Source of the DNA: Bog-473 sp963756025
Lineage (GTDB): Bacteria; Actinomycetota; Acidimicrobiia; Acidimicrobiales; RAAP-2
NCBI GenBank assembly: GCA_963756025.1
Contig: CAVWMF010000007.1
Coordinates: 1,116,001 to 1,180,000, forward strand
Reading direction: 5' to 3'
DNA length: 64,000 bases
The translations under genes and the position numbers were made by a program. The notes under the pieces are model-generated. The model saw only the letters and a program-made list of their open reading frames with translations. It was not told the origin of the DNA and did not search any database. The stretch's first letter is position 1. Every line of letters begins with the position of its first letter. Positions 1-8,558 of this stretch are shown here, in pieces.

Positions 1-2339
1 CCCTCTTCCCGGCGCTCCAGAACACCCGAGAGATCGACATGCGCGGAGCCTCGGGAGAGGTCCACCGCGGAAACCGATCGTTGCGGAATGAACCGCACCG
101 AGTCGCCCGGACGCAGTTGCCCCAATTTCCACCGTTCCGTACTGATCACCGTGGCCGGGCAGACGAAGCCGCCGAGGCTGGGCCCGTCCGGTCCGAGCAG
201 GATGGGCAGGTCCCCGGTGAAGTTGACCGCACCCACCGAATAGGGGGTGTCATGGATGTTGGACGGATGCAGCCCGGCATCGCCACCATCGCTGCGGGCC
301 CAATCCGGACGGGGGCCCAACAACCGCACACCCGTGCGTGCGGAGTTGTAGTGCACCTCCCATGCGGTGGCGTAGAAGACCTCCAGGTCATCGTCGGTGA
401 AGAACTCGGGGGCGGCATGAGGGCCCGGCAGGACCTCGATCTCCCAGGCCTGCGGGAGTGCGGGGACATCGGCCGGCGGGGTCGGGGCCCGTGAGCGGAT
501 CGGATCGCCGGTCGCGAGTGGGCGGAGCACGTCGCCCGCGCGCAGCGCACGCCCACCCAATCCGCCCAACCCCCCAAGAGTGAAGGTGGCGGCGCTGCCC
601 AGATAGTCGGGTAGCTCCAACCCCCCCTCGAAGAGGATGTAGGCCCTGATGCCCGGCGGCCCGATGGAGCCCACGTCCAGGGTGGAGCCCGCCGGCACGC
701 GACATGGCTGCCACATGGGCACCGGCTCGCCGTCGACCGTGACCGGCGCCGGCGCCCCCGTCACGCACACCCACGTCTCCGCGCTGCACGCGATCGCCGG
801 GCCCTCGAGCGTCACTTCGAGACCGGCCGCCCCTTCGGGGTTCCCGAGCGCCAGGTTGCCCGCACGAAACGAACGATCGTCCATCGGTCCCGATGGCGGC
901 ACCCCGACGGACCAGAAGTGCTGTCGCCCGGGCCACGCCTGGACGGTGGACTGCGTGCCCGGACGCACGATGTCGAGACGGGCATCGCCGAAGACGGTCC
1001 CGGCCAATGAGGTAGTGGTGTGGGTGGCCGCCTGCATGTCCGGAGCGGCCAGGGCCGCCGACACGAAGCGGAGATTGGTCTCGACGCCGGCGACGGCGCT
1101 GGCGTCCAGAGCTTCGCCGAGCGCCCGCAGTGCCGTGGCGCGATCGGCCCCCGTCGCGATCACCTTGGCCAGGAGCGGGTCGTAGGCCGCAGAGACCTCG
1201 GTGCCGCTCTCCACCCACCCGTCGACCCTGACACCCGGTGCCCAATGGACATCGGTGATGAGCCCGGGACTCGGTTGAAAGTCGCGCCCGACGTCCTCGG
1301 CATAGACGCGTGCCTCCACCGAGGCTCCGCAGGGGCGGGCGGCGCGGGCGATCTCCAACGCCTCCGGTTCGTCGTCGGCGATGCGAAGCATGAGCTCGAC
1401 CAGGTCGACACCCCACACCTCCTCTGTCACGGGATGCTCGACCTGTAGTCGGGTGTTGACTTCGAGGAACATCGCCTCGCCCCGGTCGACGTCGTAGACG
1501 AACTCGACCGTCCCGGCCGAGCGGTAGCGCACCGAACGGCACAGTTGTCCGCTCGTGCGCGCGATGACATCGCGCACGGCTTCGGGGAGGTTGGGCGCGG
1601 GCGCTTCCTCGACGACCTTCTGGTTGCGGCGCTGCAGGCTGCAGTCCCGGTCGCCGAGAACGACGACATCGCCGTTGCCGTCCCCTATCACCTGCACCTC
1701 GATGTGGCGGGCGTGCCGCACCCTTCGTTCGAGGAACACGCCGTCGTTGCCGAAATTCGCCGCCGCCAACCGGGAGACGCGGGCGAAGGCGGCCACGAGG
1801 TCGTCGGGTCCCTCGCACGGTTGGATGCCGATCCCGCCGCCCCCCCCGGTGGCCTTGAGCATGACGGGATACCCCAGCGTCTCGGCGGCGGCCACTGCCT
1901 CCTCGGCGTGGGCCAGGAGCCCCGTCCCCGCGACGAGCGGCACACCGGCCGCGGCCGCGGCCTCACGGGCCGTGTGCTTGACCCCGAACAATTCCAGGTG
2001 CTCGGGCGTGGGGCCCACGAACACCAGGCCGGCGGCCTCTACCCGCCGGGCGAAGTCAGCGTCTTCGGAGAGGAATCCATAACCGGGGTGAATGGCGCGT
2101 GCCCCGGTCTCGTGCGCCGCTGCCAGGATGGCGTCGACCAACAGGTAGCTCTCCCGGGCGGGCGTCGGTCCGAGGCGGACGGCGTGGTCGGCCATCCGCA
2201 CGTGCGGGGCACCCCGATCGGCGTCCGAATAGACGGCGACCGTCGTGAGCCCGAGCTTGGCGGCAGTGGCCATGATGCGAACGGCGATCTCTCCACGGTT
2301 GGCCACCAGAACGGAGCCCAGCGAGCACGTACGGCTCAC
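1..2339 (-). CDS. Biotin-dependent urea/guanidine carboxylase, 5' part (runs off left edge)
   Basis: About 779 residues are visible before the gene leaves the window. The N-terminal biotin carboxylase domain shows the ATP loop KATGGGGGIGM (around residue 160), GDRDCSLQRRNQK, and EVNTRLQVEHPVTEE (around residue 290). From about residue 455 a KipA-type carboxyltransferase (CT_A_B) domain begins with QHFWSVGVPPSGPMDD. The KipI-type and biotinyl domains should lie beyond base 1. The family was annotated as urea carboxylase. Members next to paired DUF1989 proteins, as here, are known to carboxylate guanidine. The GTG start shares a GTGA overlap with the upstream DUF1989 gene, so translation is probably coupled. 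Family is sure; guanidine over urea is inference from context. Confidence 0.88.
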   Translation of the reverse strand, partial: MSRTCSLGSVLVANRGEIAVRIMATAAKLGLTTVAVYSDADRGAPHVRMADHAVRLGPTPARESYLLVDAILAAAHETGARAIHPGYGFLSEDADFARRVEAAGLVFVGPTPEHLELFGVKHTAREAAAAAGVPLVAGTGLLAHAEEAVAAAETLGYPVMLKATGGGGGIGIQPCEGPDDLVAAFARVSRLAAANFGNDGVFLERRVRHARHIEVQVIGDGNGDVVVLGDRDCSLQRRNQKVVEEAPAPNLPEAVRDVIARTSGQLCRSVRYRSAGTVEFVYDVDRGEAMFLEVNTRLQVEHPVTEEVWGVDLVELMLRIADDEPEALEIARAARPCGASVEARVYAEDVGRDFQPSPGLITDVHWAPGVRVDGWVESGTEVSAAYDPLLAKVIATGADRATALRALGEALDASAVAGVETNLRFVSAALAAPDMQAATHTTTSLAGTVFGDARLDIVRPGTQSTVQAWPGRQHFWSVGVPPSGPMDDRSFRAGNLALGNPEGAAGLEVTLEGPAIACSAETWVCVTGAPAPVTVDGEPVPMWQPCRVPAGSTLDVGSIGPPGIRAYILFEGGLELPDYLGSAATFTLGGLGGLGGRALRAGDVLRPLATGDPIRSRAPTPPADVPALPQAWEIEVLPGPHAAPEFFTDDDLEVFYATAWEVHYNSARTGVRLLGPRPDWARSDGGDAGLHPSNIHDTPYSVGAVNFTGDLPILLGPDGPSLGGFVCPATVISTERWKLGQLRPGDSVRFIPQRSVSAVDLSRGSAHVDLSGVLERREE

Positions 2340-2941
2340 GGCGCCTCGACGGTGATGCGGACGGCCGTGGGCTCGAAGCCGTTGCACGGGTTGTTGATCT
2401 GGGGGCAGTTCGAGATCAGGACGAGGACGTCCAGCTGCGCCTCGAGGGCGACCGACAAGCCCGGGGCCGAGAGCCCGTCCACGATCCCGAGCGTTCCGTC
2501 CTCTTCGACGGGGACGTTCATGTACCAATTGATGTTGCTGACCAGATCGCGCTTGCCCAGACCCCAGCGAGCCCCCTCGGCAAGGAAATTCTCCACGCAC
2601 GCATGCTGCGACTGGGTGTGGTGCCCGTAGCGCAACGTGTTCGATTCCTTCGAGCAGGCCCCGCCCAAGGTGTCGTGCCGTCCCACATTGTCGGCGGTCA
2701 CGGTCAGCAGGGTCCGTCCGGTGTTCGAGCGCAGTTCGCTCCCCGTCGTGAGGAAGATGGAGCCCTGGGCGGCCACCGTATCGGGGGCGCTGTAGCGCTC
2801 CATAGTGTCCGCGGCCAGGTAGAAGAGGCAGTCCACCGCCTGATTGCCGTGAAGGTCGACGATCTCGAGCGTCGCACCGGCCGGCACAATGCCCGACCAC
2901 GGCGAACGGGGCGGCACCACGTCGCTGCGCACGGGGCTCAT
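2336..2941 (-). CDS. DUF1989 urea carboxylase-associated protein (carboxyguanidine deiminase subunit-like), second of pair
   Basis: 201 residues, one DUF1989 domain. Visible conserved segments are VDLHGNQAVDCLFY, GGACSKESNTLRYG with the family cysteine, and NINWYMNVPVEEDG. Paired proteins of this family, long called urea carboxylase-associated proteins 1 and 2, form carboxyguanidine deiminase (CgdAB), which removes ammonia from carboxyguanidine to give allophanate. The gene begins with an ATGA overlap on the preceding DUF1989 gene and ends with a GTGA overlap on the carboxylase, so the three make one coupled unit. No allophanate hydrolase is in view; it could lie left of the window. Confidence 0.85.
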   Translation of the reverse strand: MSPVRSDVVPPRSPWSGIVPAGATLEIVDLHGNQAVDCLFYLAADTMERYSAPDTVAAQGSIFLTTGSELRSNTGRTLLTVTADNVGRHDTLGGACSKESNTLRYGHHTQSQHACVENFLAEGARWGLGKRDLVSNINWYMNVPVEEDGTLGIVDGLSAPGLSVALEAQLDVLVLISNCPQINNPCNGFEPTAVRITVEAP

Positions 2942-3813
2942 CGCAGTCCCGCCGCCGACCCACGACGGCGCGCCACCAGGTCCTCGGCCGTGTTGAGGAA
3001 CGCGCGCCTCCGCTCCGGGGACGATGTCCACAACGGATCGTCGGGACCGGTCGGTTCGCCGGCCCAGGCCAGAACCTCGAGAGCGGTCGAGGACCAGTCC
3101 GGGCGCGGATCGAGTGGGTGGGCCGTGTTGGCCACCAGGAGGAGCAGCGGCAGTTCGGCGCGCAACTCGAGGATGGAGGACTGCCCGCACCCGCCGACCC
3201 ATACCAGGCGCCCGTCGGACGGCTCGACCCTCACCCCCTTGAAAAAGGACATCGACGGCGGCAGGTCTCGCGGGGTGAGCCCGTGTTTCGCCGCGGCGAG
3301 GATGAAGAGCTCCCGGCCGGCGGGTGACGGGCCCTCGGGGCTCCCGGATCCGTACCGGGCCTCGTTGGCGGTCAGGGTCGTCGTGCCGCAGATGCTGTCG
3401 TGACAGCCGGACGAGTCCGCCCTCACGCTGGCCAGGACCCGTCCCTGGTCCGAGAGCAGGAGCTGGCCGGACGAGGAGTAGGCCTGCCACTGCACCTTGA
3501 CCGTGTCGGCCACGCACAGCCGTTCCCACGGCTCGTCCGCCCGGTACAAGAGGACGTGGGCGCACGCATCCCCCTCGACATCGTGCAGCCGGACGGTGGT
3601 GCCCGGCGCCAGCACGCGGTGGGTATAACCACCCGGAGCGACGGTTTCGGCCCAGACCAGGCGGTCCGGGTCGACACCGTCCGGCGGCGGCCGATAGCGC
3701 GACGCCGGTACCGTCGGCATGTGCGCGACCACGGTGTCCCCCTGGGCCCGGGCATGATCGCGCGCGCCCGACGTGGTCGCCGTTCGGCCGTCCGACGGGC
3801 TCGCCATCATCAT
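2938..3813 (-). CDS. DUF1989 urea carboxylase-associated protein (carboxyguanidine deiminase subunit-like), first of pair
   Basis: 291 residues with a DUF1989 domain from about residue 50. Conserved stretches are VRLHDVEGDACAHVLLY, GCHDSICGTTTLTANEARYG and SMSFFKGVRVEPSDG. Three ATG codons stand in a row (3813, 3810, 3807). The AAAGGA ribosome site lies so close that the third ATG, at 3807, is the best placed. It is the first gene of the minus-strand carboxylase operon, and its upstream region carries the inverted repeat at 3853-3868 shared with the divergent TetR gene. Its role is inferred from the family, as partner of the next DUF1989 protein in a heteromeric deiminase. Confidence 0.85.
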   Translation of the reverse strand: MMMASPSDGRTATTSGARDHARAQGDTVVAHMPTVPASRYRPPPDGVDPDRLVWAETVAPGGYTHRVLAPGTTVRLHDVEGDACAHVLLYRADEPWERLCVADTVKVQWQAYSSSGQLLLSDQGRVLASVRADSSGCHDSICGTTTLTANEARYGSGSPEGPSPAGRELFILAAAKHGLTPRDLPPSMSFFKGVRVEPSDGRLVWVGGCGQSSILELRAELPLLLLVANTAHPLDPRPDWSSTALEVLAWAGEPTGPDDPLWTSSPERRRAFLNTAEDLVARRRGSAAGLR

Positions 3814-3852
3814 CCTTTCATCGACTGGTCGGGAAACTGGTTGCGATGATTA

Positions 3853-3868
3853 TCTATCGGGTGATAGA
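3853..3868. promoter_or_regulatory. Inverted repeat, candidate TetR operator
   Basis: TCTATC-GGGT-GATAGA, six-base perfect arms around a four-base centre, lies in the 94-base gap between the divergent carboxylase operon and the TetR gene, 39 bases before the TetR start. Eleven bases (TCTATCGGGTG) recur at 4767-4777 before the isochorismatase-family gene. Placement and symmetry fit autoregulation by the adjacent TetR; binding is inference. Confidence 0.6.
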
Positions 3869-3907
3869 AAGCCAGGGACTCAAGCGCTGCTTCACGCACA
3901 CTTAACA

Positions 3908-4600
3908 ATGAATCCACTCAGTACGGTCCCGACGCGGACTCGCCCCATAGGCCGGCCACGCGCGGTTCCCAAAGACATCGTCGGCGACGTACGGGAGGAG
4001 ATCCTCACGATAGCCGCCGCACTCTTCGAGCGCGACGGCTACGCCTCGACGACCACCCGCGCGATCGGCGCTGCCGTGGGTCTGCGTCAAGCGTCGTTGT
4101 TCCACTACTTCGCCCGCAAGGAGGACATCCTCACCGAGCTCCTCGACCGGACGTTGCGACCGGCGTTGGATCTGGCGGAACGGATGTCGCTGCGGAGCCT
4201 CGACGCCGACGTGGCCCTGTGGATGTTGGCCCGGGAGGATGTCGCCAACCTCTGTCACGGTCCCCACAACCTGGGCGCCCTCCAGCTCCTCCCCGAGGTC
4301 CGCAGCCCCCAGTTCGGGTGGTTCTGGCGGCGCCGGCGGCAGCTCTTCAAAGAGTATTCCTCGCACATTTCCAGGGGAATTGCCGATGAATTGCTTCCGC
4401 TCGCCGATGCGTCGACCACCGCCGACCTCGTGTTCGGTCTGGTGGAAAGCGTGATCACAGCCCGTCCCCAGTTGCGACGCCGCGCGACCACTCCGCACGT
4501 CATGGCCGACGCTGCACTCCGCCTCTGCGGCGTTCGGCTCACCCGCATTCGCACATTTCCCTCGCTCGTGGCGCGGTTCGAGGAACGCAACCAGAACTGA
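3908..4600 (+). CDS. TetR/AcrR-family transcriptional regulator
   Basis: 230 residues from the ATG at 3908. The frame is open further upstream, but that extension would cover the divergent gene's promoter. The DNA-binding domain is at about residues 35-80, with the recognition-helix region RAIGAAVGLRQASLFHYF followed by ARKEDIL. The ligand domain has no recognisable subfamily signature. It sits between the carboxylase operon and the isochorismatase/ABC operon with candidate operators on both sides, so it probably represses both and itself. The ligand is unknown; a guanidino or urea-type compound is an inference from the neighbours. Confidence 0.85.
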   Translation: MNPLSTVPTRTRPIGRPRAVPKDIVGDVREEILTIAAALFERDGYASTTTRAIGAAVGLRQASLFHYFARKEDILTELLDRTLRPALDLAERMSLRSLDADVALWMLAREDVANLCHGPHNLGALQLLPEVRSPQFGWFWRRRRQLFKEYSSHISRGIADELLPLADASTTADLVFGLVESVITARPQLRRRATTPHVMADAALRLCGVRLTRIRTFPSLVARFEERNQN

Positions 4601-4766
4601 ACGTGTGCGCGGTGAGGCGCGCGCGGGACGGACAGTTGTGCCGCGACCGGCGTGGGACATCGCACACGTCGGTGAGAGGCTCTCGACGAGAACAGCACCC
4701 GAAGTGGTGTTCATCGTATGGAAATATTCTCGTCCTTTGTCCGAAACAGAAGAGCGTTTGAATCGC

Positions 4767-4782
4767 TCTATCGGGTGCTACG
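4767..4782. promoter_or_regulatory. Second operator-like site before the isochorismatase gene
   Basis: TCTATCGGGTGCTACG repeats the first eleven bases of the 3853-3868 site exactly; the right arm matches only in part. It lies 44 bases before the TTG start at 4827, nearly the same distance as the first site from the TetR start. Confidence 0.45.
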
Positions 4783-4826
4783 CCACGCGAGGACGCCGTC
4801 ACCCATCCAGCGGACGAGGAGATCGC

Positions 4827-5462
4827 TTGACCGAAACGCTCCAGATGTTCATCGGCCAACCGGTGTTGATCGTCATCGACATCCAGCGCGGCTACGGGAT
4901 GACCGCCGAGGAAATGGGCATCACCCTGATGAACGGGTCGTCGCAGATGATCAGCCGGGCGGAGTGCATCGTGGAGACTGCACGCGCCGCCAACGTCCCG
5001 ATCGTCTTCTTCCAGGAAGCGCATCGACCCGACGGCGTCGATTTCGGACGCGAGCTCGACGGCGACGAGGGCCCGCATTGCATCGAAGGCGACGTCGGCA
5101 CCGAGTTCTGGCCGACGCTGCTGCCGGGGCCAGGTGACTACAGCATCGCCAAACGCAGGTATTCGTGTTTCTTCGGCACGGACCTCGAGATCCTCCTCAA
5201 AGGCCTGAAGGCCTCGACGCTCGTGCTCATCGGCGGCTTGACCGATGTCTGCGTCCACTACACGTTCGCCGACGGCCATCAGCACGACTACCACATGCGG
5301 GTTGTCAGCGACTGTGTCATCGGTTCCTCCGAGGCCCGTCATGCTGCGTCGCTCAGTGCAATGGAGTACCTCCAGCACGGGGCGTGCCGGACCACGACCG
5401 AGGTCATCGAAGAGCTCGCGGCGCTCGGCGCCACCACAACCAGGGAAAAAGGAGCAGCATGA
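4827..5462 (+). CDS. Isochorismatase-family cysteine hydrolase
   Basis: 211 residues from the TTG at 4827, chosen because GAGGAG (4816-4821) stands five bases before it. The frame is open to 4605 but the extra residues are arginine-rich and unlike the family. The cysteine-hydrolase triad is visible: Asp in IVIDIQRGY, Lys in SIAKRRYSCFFGTDL, Cys in GGLTDVCVHYT. The family includes biuret hydrolase, guanylurea hydrolase, nicotinamidase and N-carbamoylsarcosine amidase. Placed between a carboxylase/DUF1989 operon and an amine-uptake operon, a biuret- or guanylurea-type amide hydrolase is the most attractive reading, but the substrate cannot be read from sequence. It ends with an ATGA overlap on the binding-protein gene. 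Confidence 0.82.
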   Translation: MTETLQMFIGQPVLIVIDIQRGYGMTAEEMGITLMNGSSQMISRAECIVETARAANVPIVFFQEAHRPDGVDFGRELDGDEGPHCIEGDVGTEFWPTLLPGPGDYSIAKRRYSCFFGTDLEILLKGLKASTLVLIGGLTDVCVHYTFADGHQHDYHMRVVSDCVIGSSEARHAASLSAMEYLQHGACRTTTEVIEELAALGATTTREKGAA

Positions 5463-7102
5463 GCGCCAGAATCACCCGACGGATGAACACGGGTACGGTG
5501 GCACGGGGAACGGGGAGATTGCGACGGGCGCTCGTCGCAGCCGGCCTTGCTTCCCTGGCCGCCGCCCCGGTCATTTCCGTGGCGACTTCTGGGCCGGCCT
5601 CGGCGGCATCCTTCCCGACCAGCCACACCCTGAACCTCAGTTTCCTGGAGGACCCCGGCCAACCACCCGACCCCGACGTGTACTACGCCGGAGAGGGCCT
5701 GCTCCTGACCCGCAACCTGTACCAGGGGCTCCTGCAGTACAAGCCCGACACCGCCAGCAAGGTCGTCGAGCCGCAATTGGCGACCAGCTGGTCAGTGTCC
5801 AAGGACGGCCTGACCTACACGTTCCACCTGCGTCATGGCGTCGTCTTCCACGACGGGACACCCTTCACGTCGGCCGCCATCGCTCCGGACTTCGCGCGGC
5901 GGGCGGCCGTGGCCGGAGGACCGGCCTACATGGTGTCCGACGTCGCATCGGTCGCGACGCCCGACCCCTACACGGCGGTCATCACCTTGAAGACCCCGAA
6001 CACCGCGTTTCTCGACTATCTCGCCGCGCCCTACGGACCGGTCATGGAGAGCCCCACGGCCCTGGCGGCGAATGCCGGGGCGGACAATGACCAGACGTAC
6101 CTCGAGACCCACGACATCGGGACCGGTCCCTATACGTTGACCGAGTCGAAGGTCGGCGTGATGTACCAGATGAAGGCCTTCCCCCAGTACTGGGGCGCGA
6201 AGCCCTATTACACGACGATCAACATGCCGGTGATCGACAACCTCTCCACGGAGGAGATCGAGTTCAACGGCGGGCAGATCGATGCCATCCTCCACGACCT
6301 GACCACCTCGGCCATCGCGCAGTACACCCACAACTCGAAGGTCTCGGTCTACAACCTCCCCACCCTGGAGTCCGAGACGGCGTACGTCAACGAGAACAAG
6401 GGGTTCCTGACCACCAAGGCGAACCGCCTGGACCTGATCGAGGCGATCAACTCGCAGGCGCTCGTCGCCGGGGTGTTCCCCGGTCGGGCCACCTTGCCGA
6501 AACAGGCCGGGCCCAATGGCCTGCTGCCGCCGGCCTACGGGAAACAGAACATCCCGTACAACCCGTCCAAACTGCAGAAGCTGGTGAAGACCCTTCCCTC
6601 GTCGGAGAAGACCTTCACCGTCGGGTACGACACGGGCGCCCCCGACGACCAGCTCCTCGCCGAGGACATCGGGGCCGAGCTGCAGGCTGACGGACTGTCG
6701 ACCAAGGTGGTCGGTTACCAGACCTCGGAGATCTACGCCTCGGTCGGATCGGCATCGACGGCCGCGCAGGCCTCGCAACCGAACATGCTCATCGACTACT
6801 TCTGGCCCGACACGTACAACCCCTACACGTGGACACACATCAACTTCGATCCCTCAGGGGGTCTCGAGTACCTCAGCTGCAACGTGCCCGGTGAGGAGGC
6901 ACTCGACGATCAGGCGGTCGCCACCGGCTCGAACGCCGAGTACAACAAGGTGGTCGAGAACGCGGTGAGCAGCGGGTGCTGGCTGAACTTGGCCGACAAG
7001 GACGACACCATGGTGGCGCAACCATGGCTCAAGGGCATCCCGCAGTCGCACATCGTGGCCGACCCCGAGATGCTCAACCTGTCGACGCTGCACCCCGGCT
7101 GA
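5459..7102 (+). CDS. ABC transporter solute-binding protein, family 5 (peptide/opine/nickel type)
   Basis: 547 residues. The N-terminus has a basic stretch with arginine pairs, a hydrophobic segment (ALVAAGLASLAAAPVISVA) and a likely cleavage after GPASA. There is no lipobox cysteine, which is unusual for a Gram-positive binding protein. Family 5 features follow: NLYQGLLQY, LATSWSVSKDGLTYTFHLR and GVVFHDGTPFTSAAI. It should bind the substrate outside the membrane and pass it to the permeases at 12087-13972. It opens with an ATGA overlap on the hydrolase gene, and its ATPase and permeases follow three enzyme genes later. The ligand is unknown. Confidence 0.88.
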   Translation: MSARITRRMNTGTVARGTGRLRRALVAAGLASLAAAPVISVATSGPASAASFPTSHTLNLSFLEDPGQPPDPDVYYAGEGLLLTRNLYQGLLQYKPDTASKVVEPQLATSWSVSKDGLTYTFHLRHGVVFHDGTPFTSAAIAPDFARRAAVAGGPAYMVSDVASVATPDPYTAVITLKTPNTAFLDYLAAPYGPVMESPTALAANAGADNDQTYLETHDIGTGPYTLTESKVGVMYQMKAFPQYWGAKPYYTTINMPVIDNLSTEEIEFNGGQIDAILHDLTTSAIAQYTHNSKVSVYNLPTLESETAYVNENKGFLTTKANRLDLIEAINSQALVAGVFPGRATLPKQAGPNGLLPPAYGKQNIPYNPSKLQKLVKTLPSSEKTFTVGYDTGAPDDQLLAEDIGAELQADGLSTKVVGYQTSEIYASVGSASTAAQASQPNMLIDYFWPDTYNPYTWTHINFDPSGGLEYLSCNVPGEEALDDQAVATGSNAEYNKVVENAVSSGCWLNLADKDDTMVAQPWLKGIPQSHIVADPEMLNLSTLHPG

Positions 7103-7147
7103 TCATCTTCGACCAACCGGGCTCTCTCCTTGTAAGGGAGCGCACCT

Positions 7148-8557
7148 ATGGATACAACATTCGAAATCGACGAGAAGTACGCAGAATTAGCGGCGACCCT
7201 GGCTGCGCAAGGGGTCGAATACGTCTTCGCGTCATTCATCGACATCGTCGGTCGGGCGAAGTCCAAGTGCGTCCCGATCGAGCACCTCCCCGAGCTGATG
7301 GCCGGGCATGAGCGCTACACGCCCCGCGGCTTGGGGAATCTCGGGAAGATGACCCCCACCGAGGACGAGTGCGTCACCGTCCCCGATCCGAGCACGCTCC
7401 ACATCCTCCCGTGGGACCGGCGCTTCGCCCATATGACAGCTGACCTGTACTTCGGCGGGACGGAGCCTTTCGCCCACTGCACCCGTTCGATCCTGAAGCG
7501 GCAGATAGAGGCGGCGGCGGGCGCCGGGTACGAGCTCCAGCTCGGCATTGAGCCCGAGCTCTACGTCGTACAACCGTTCCAGGAGGCGCGACTGGGGTCC
7601 TCGCAGGTGGCGGAGGAGCTCGCTCCGTACAAACCCTCCGGCCGGCTGCGCCCGACGTCGGCGTATGACGTCGAGGCGACGCTCGACATGATGGATTTCA
7701 TGCGCCCGATGGTCCGGGCCATGAAGGAGTGCGGCTTCGGGGCATTCAGCTTCGACCACGAAGGCGGAGACGGGCAGGTCGAGTTCGACTTCGACTTCGC
7801 GCCCTCGCTCGTCACGGCCGATCGCCTGACCTTGTTCCGCCTCATGGCCAAGCAGATCGCCAAGCAGTGCGGGCTCATGGTGACGTTCATGCCCAAGCCC
7901 TACACCGACGCCTGGGGGTCAGGCGCTCATTTCAACATGAGCCTCACCGACCCCGAATCCGGACAGAATCTCTTCCGGGATCCCGAAGACACCCGCGGCC
8001 GGGGGTGGAGCAAGGCGGCATACAGCTTTGCCGCCGGCATCATGCGGCATGCACCGGCCCTGGCCGCCATCTGCACCCCGACCGTCAATTCCTACAAGCG
8101 GCTCCAGCCCCGGCTTTCCGATGGAACGGTGTCATGGGCACCGACGTGGGCCGCCTACGGCGACAACAACCGCTCGTGCATGCTCCGTCTCCCCCGTAAC
8201 CGCCCGGCTATCGAGAACCGGGCCGTGGACTCGGCGGCCAACCCGTACCTGGCCGCCGCCTTCCTTCTGGCCGCGGGGCTCGAAGGTGTGTCCGAAGGCC
8301 TCGACCCCGGTGAGCCCATCGAGGATCTGACCTACGACTGGTCCGTCTCGGGGCCGCGGGGCGGCGACGTGCAGGCGACCAAGTTGCCCCGGACACTGCT
8401 CGAAGCGATCGAGGCGTTCGAGGCGGATCCGCTGTCACGCCGCGTCTTTCGCGACGACTTCGTGTCGGCCTACGTGTCCATGAAAGTCGAGGAGTGGGAG
8501 AGCTACCACTCCCGTGTCTCTGAGTGGGAACGCGAGACCTATCTCGCGATGTTCTGA
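7148..8557 (+). CDS. Glutamine synthetase family protein, type III GlnT / gamma-glutamylamide synthetase-like
   Basis: 469 residues with ribosome site AAGGGAG before the ATG. N-terminal VFASFIDIVGRAKSK, glutamate-rich LGIEPELYVV, FSFDHEGGDGQVEFDFDF, GSGAHFNMSL and the ATP/glutamate-site region APTVNSYKRL match the GlnT subfamily closely. Relatives include true glutamine synthetases and enzymes such as gamma-glutamylmethylamide synthetase that ligate glutamate to amines. With a creatininase-family hydrolase and a PuuD-like gamma-glutamyl hydrolase directly downstream, amine glutamylation is more likely than ammonia assimilation. That preference is inference; the fold is certain. Confidence 0.88.
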   Translation: MDTTFEIDEKYAELAATLAAQGVEYVFASFIDIVGRAKSKCVPIEHLPELMAGHERYTPRGLGNLGKMTPTEDECVTVPDPSTLHILPWDRRFAHMTADLYFGGTEPFAHCTRSILKRQIEAAAGAGYELQLGIEPELYVVQPFQEARLGSSQVAEELAPYKPSGRLRPTSAYDVEATLDMMDFMRPMVRAMKECGFGAFSFDHEGGDGQVEFDFDFAPSLVTADRLTLFRLMAKQIAKQCGLMVTFMPKPYTDAWGSGAHFNMSLTDPESGQNLFRDPEDTRGRGWSKAAYSFAAGIMRHAPALAAICTPTVNSYKRLQPRLSDGTVSWAPTWAAYGDNNRSCMLRLPRNRPAIENRAVDSAANPYLAAAFLLAAGLEGVSEGLDPGEPIEDLTYDWSVSGPRGGDVQATKLPRTLLEAIEAFEADPLSRRVFRDDFVSAYVSMKVEEWESYHSRVSEWERETYLAMF

Positions 8558-8558
8558 T

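Noticed and set aside
3814..3907. Guanidine riboswitch before the carboxylase operon
   Set aside because: The gap is only 94 bases and I saw none of the conserved loops of known guanidine riboswitches; an inverted repeat for TetR explains it better.
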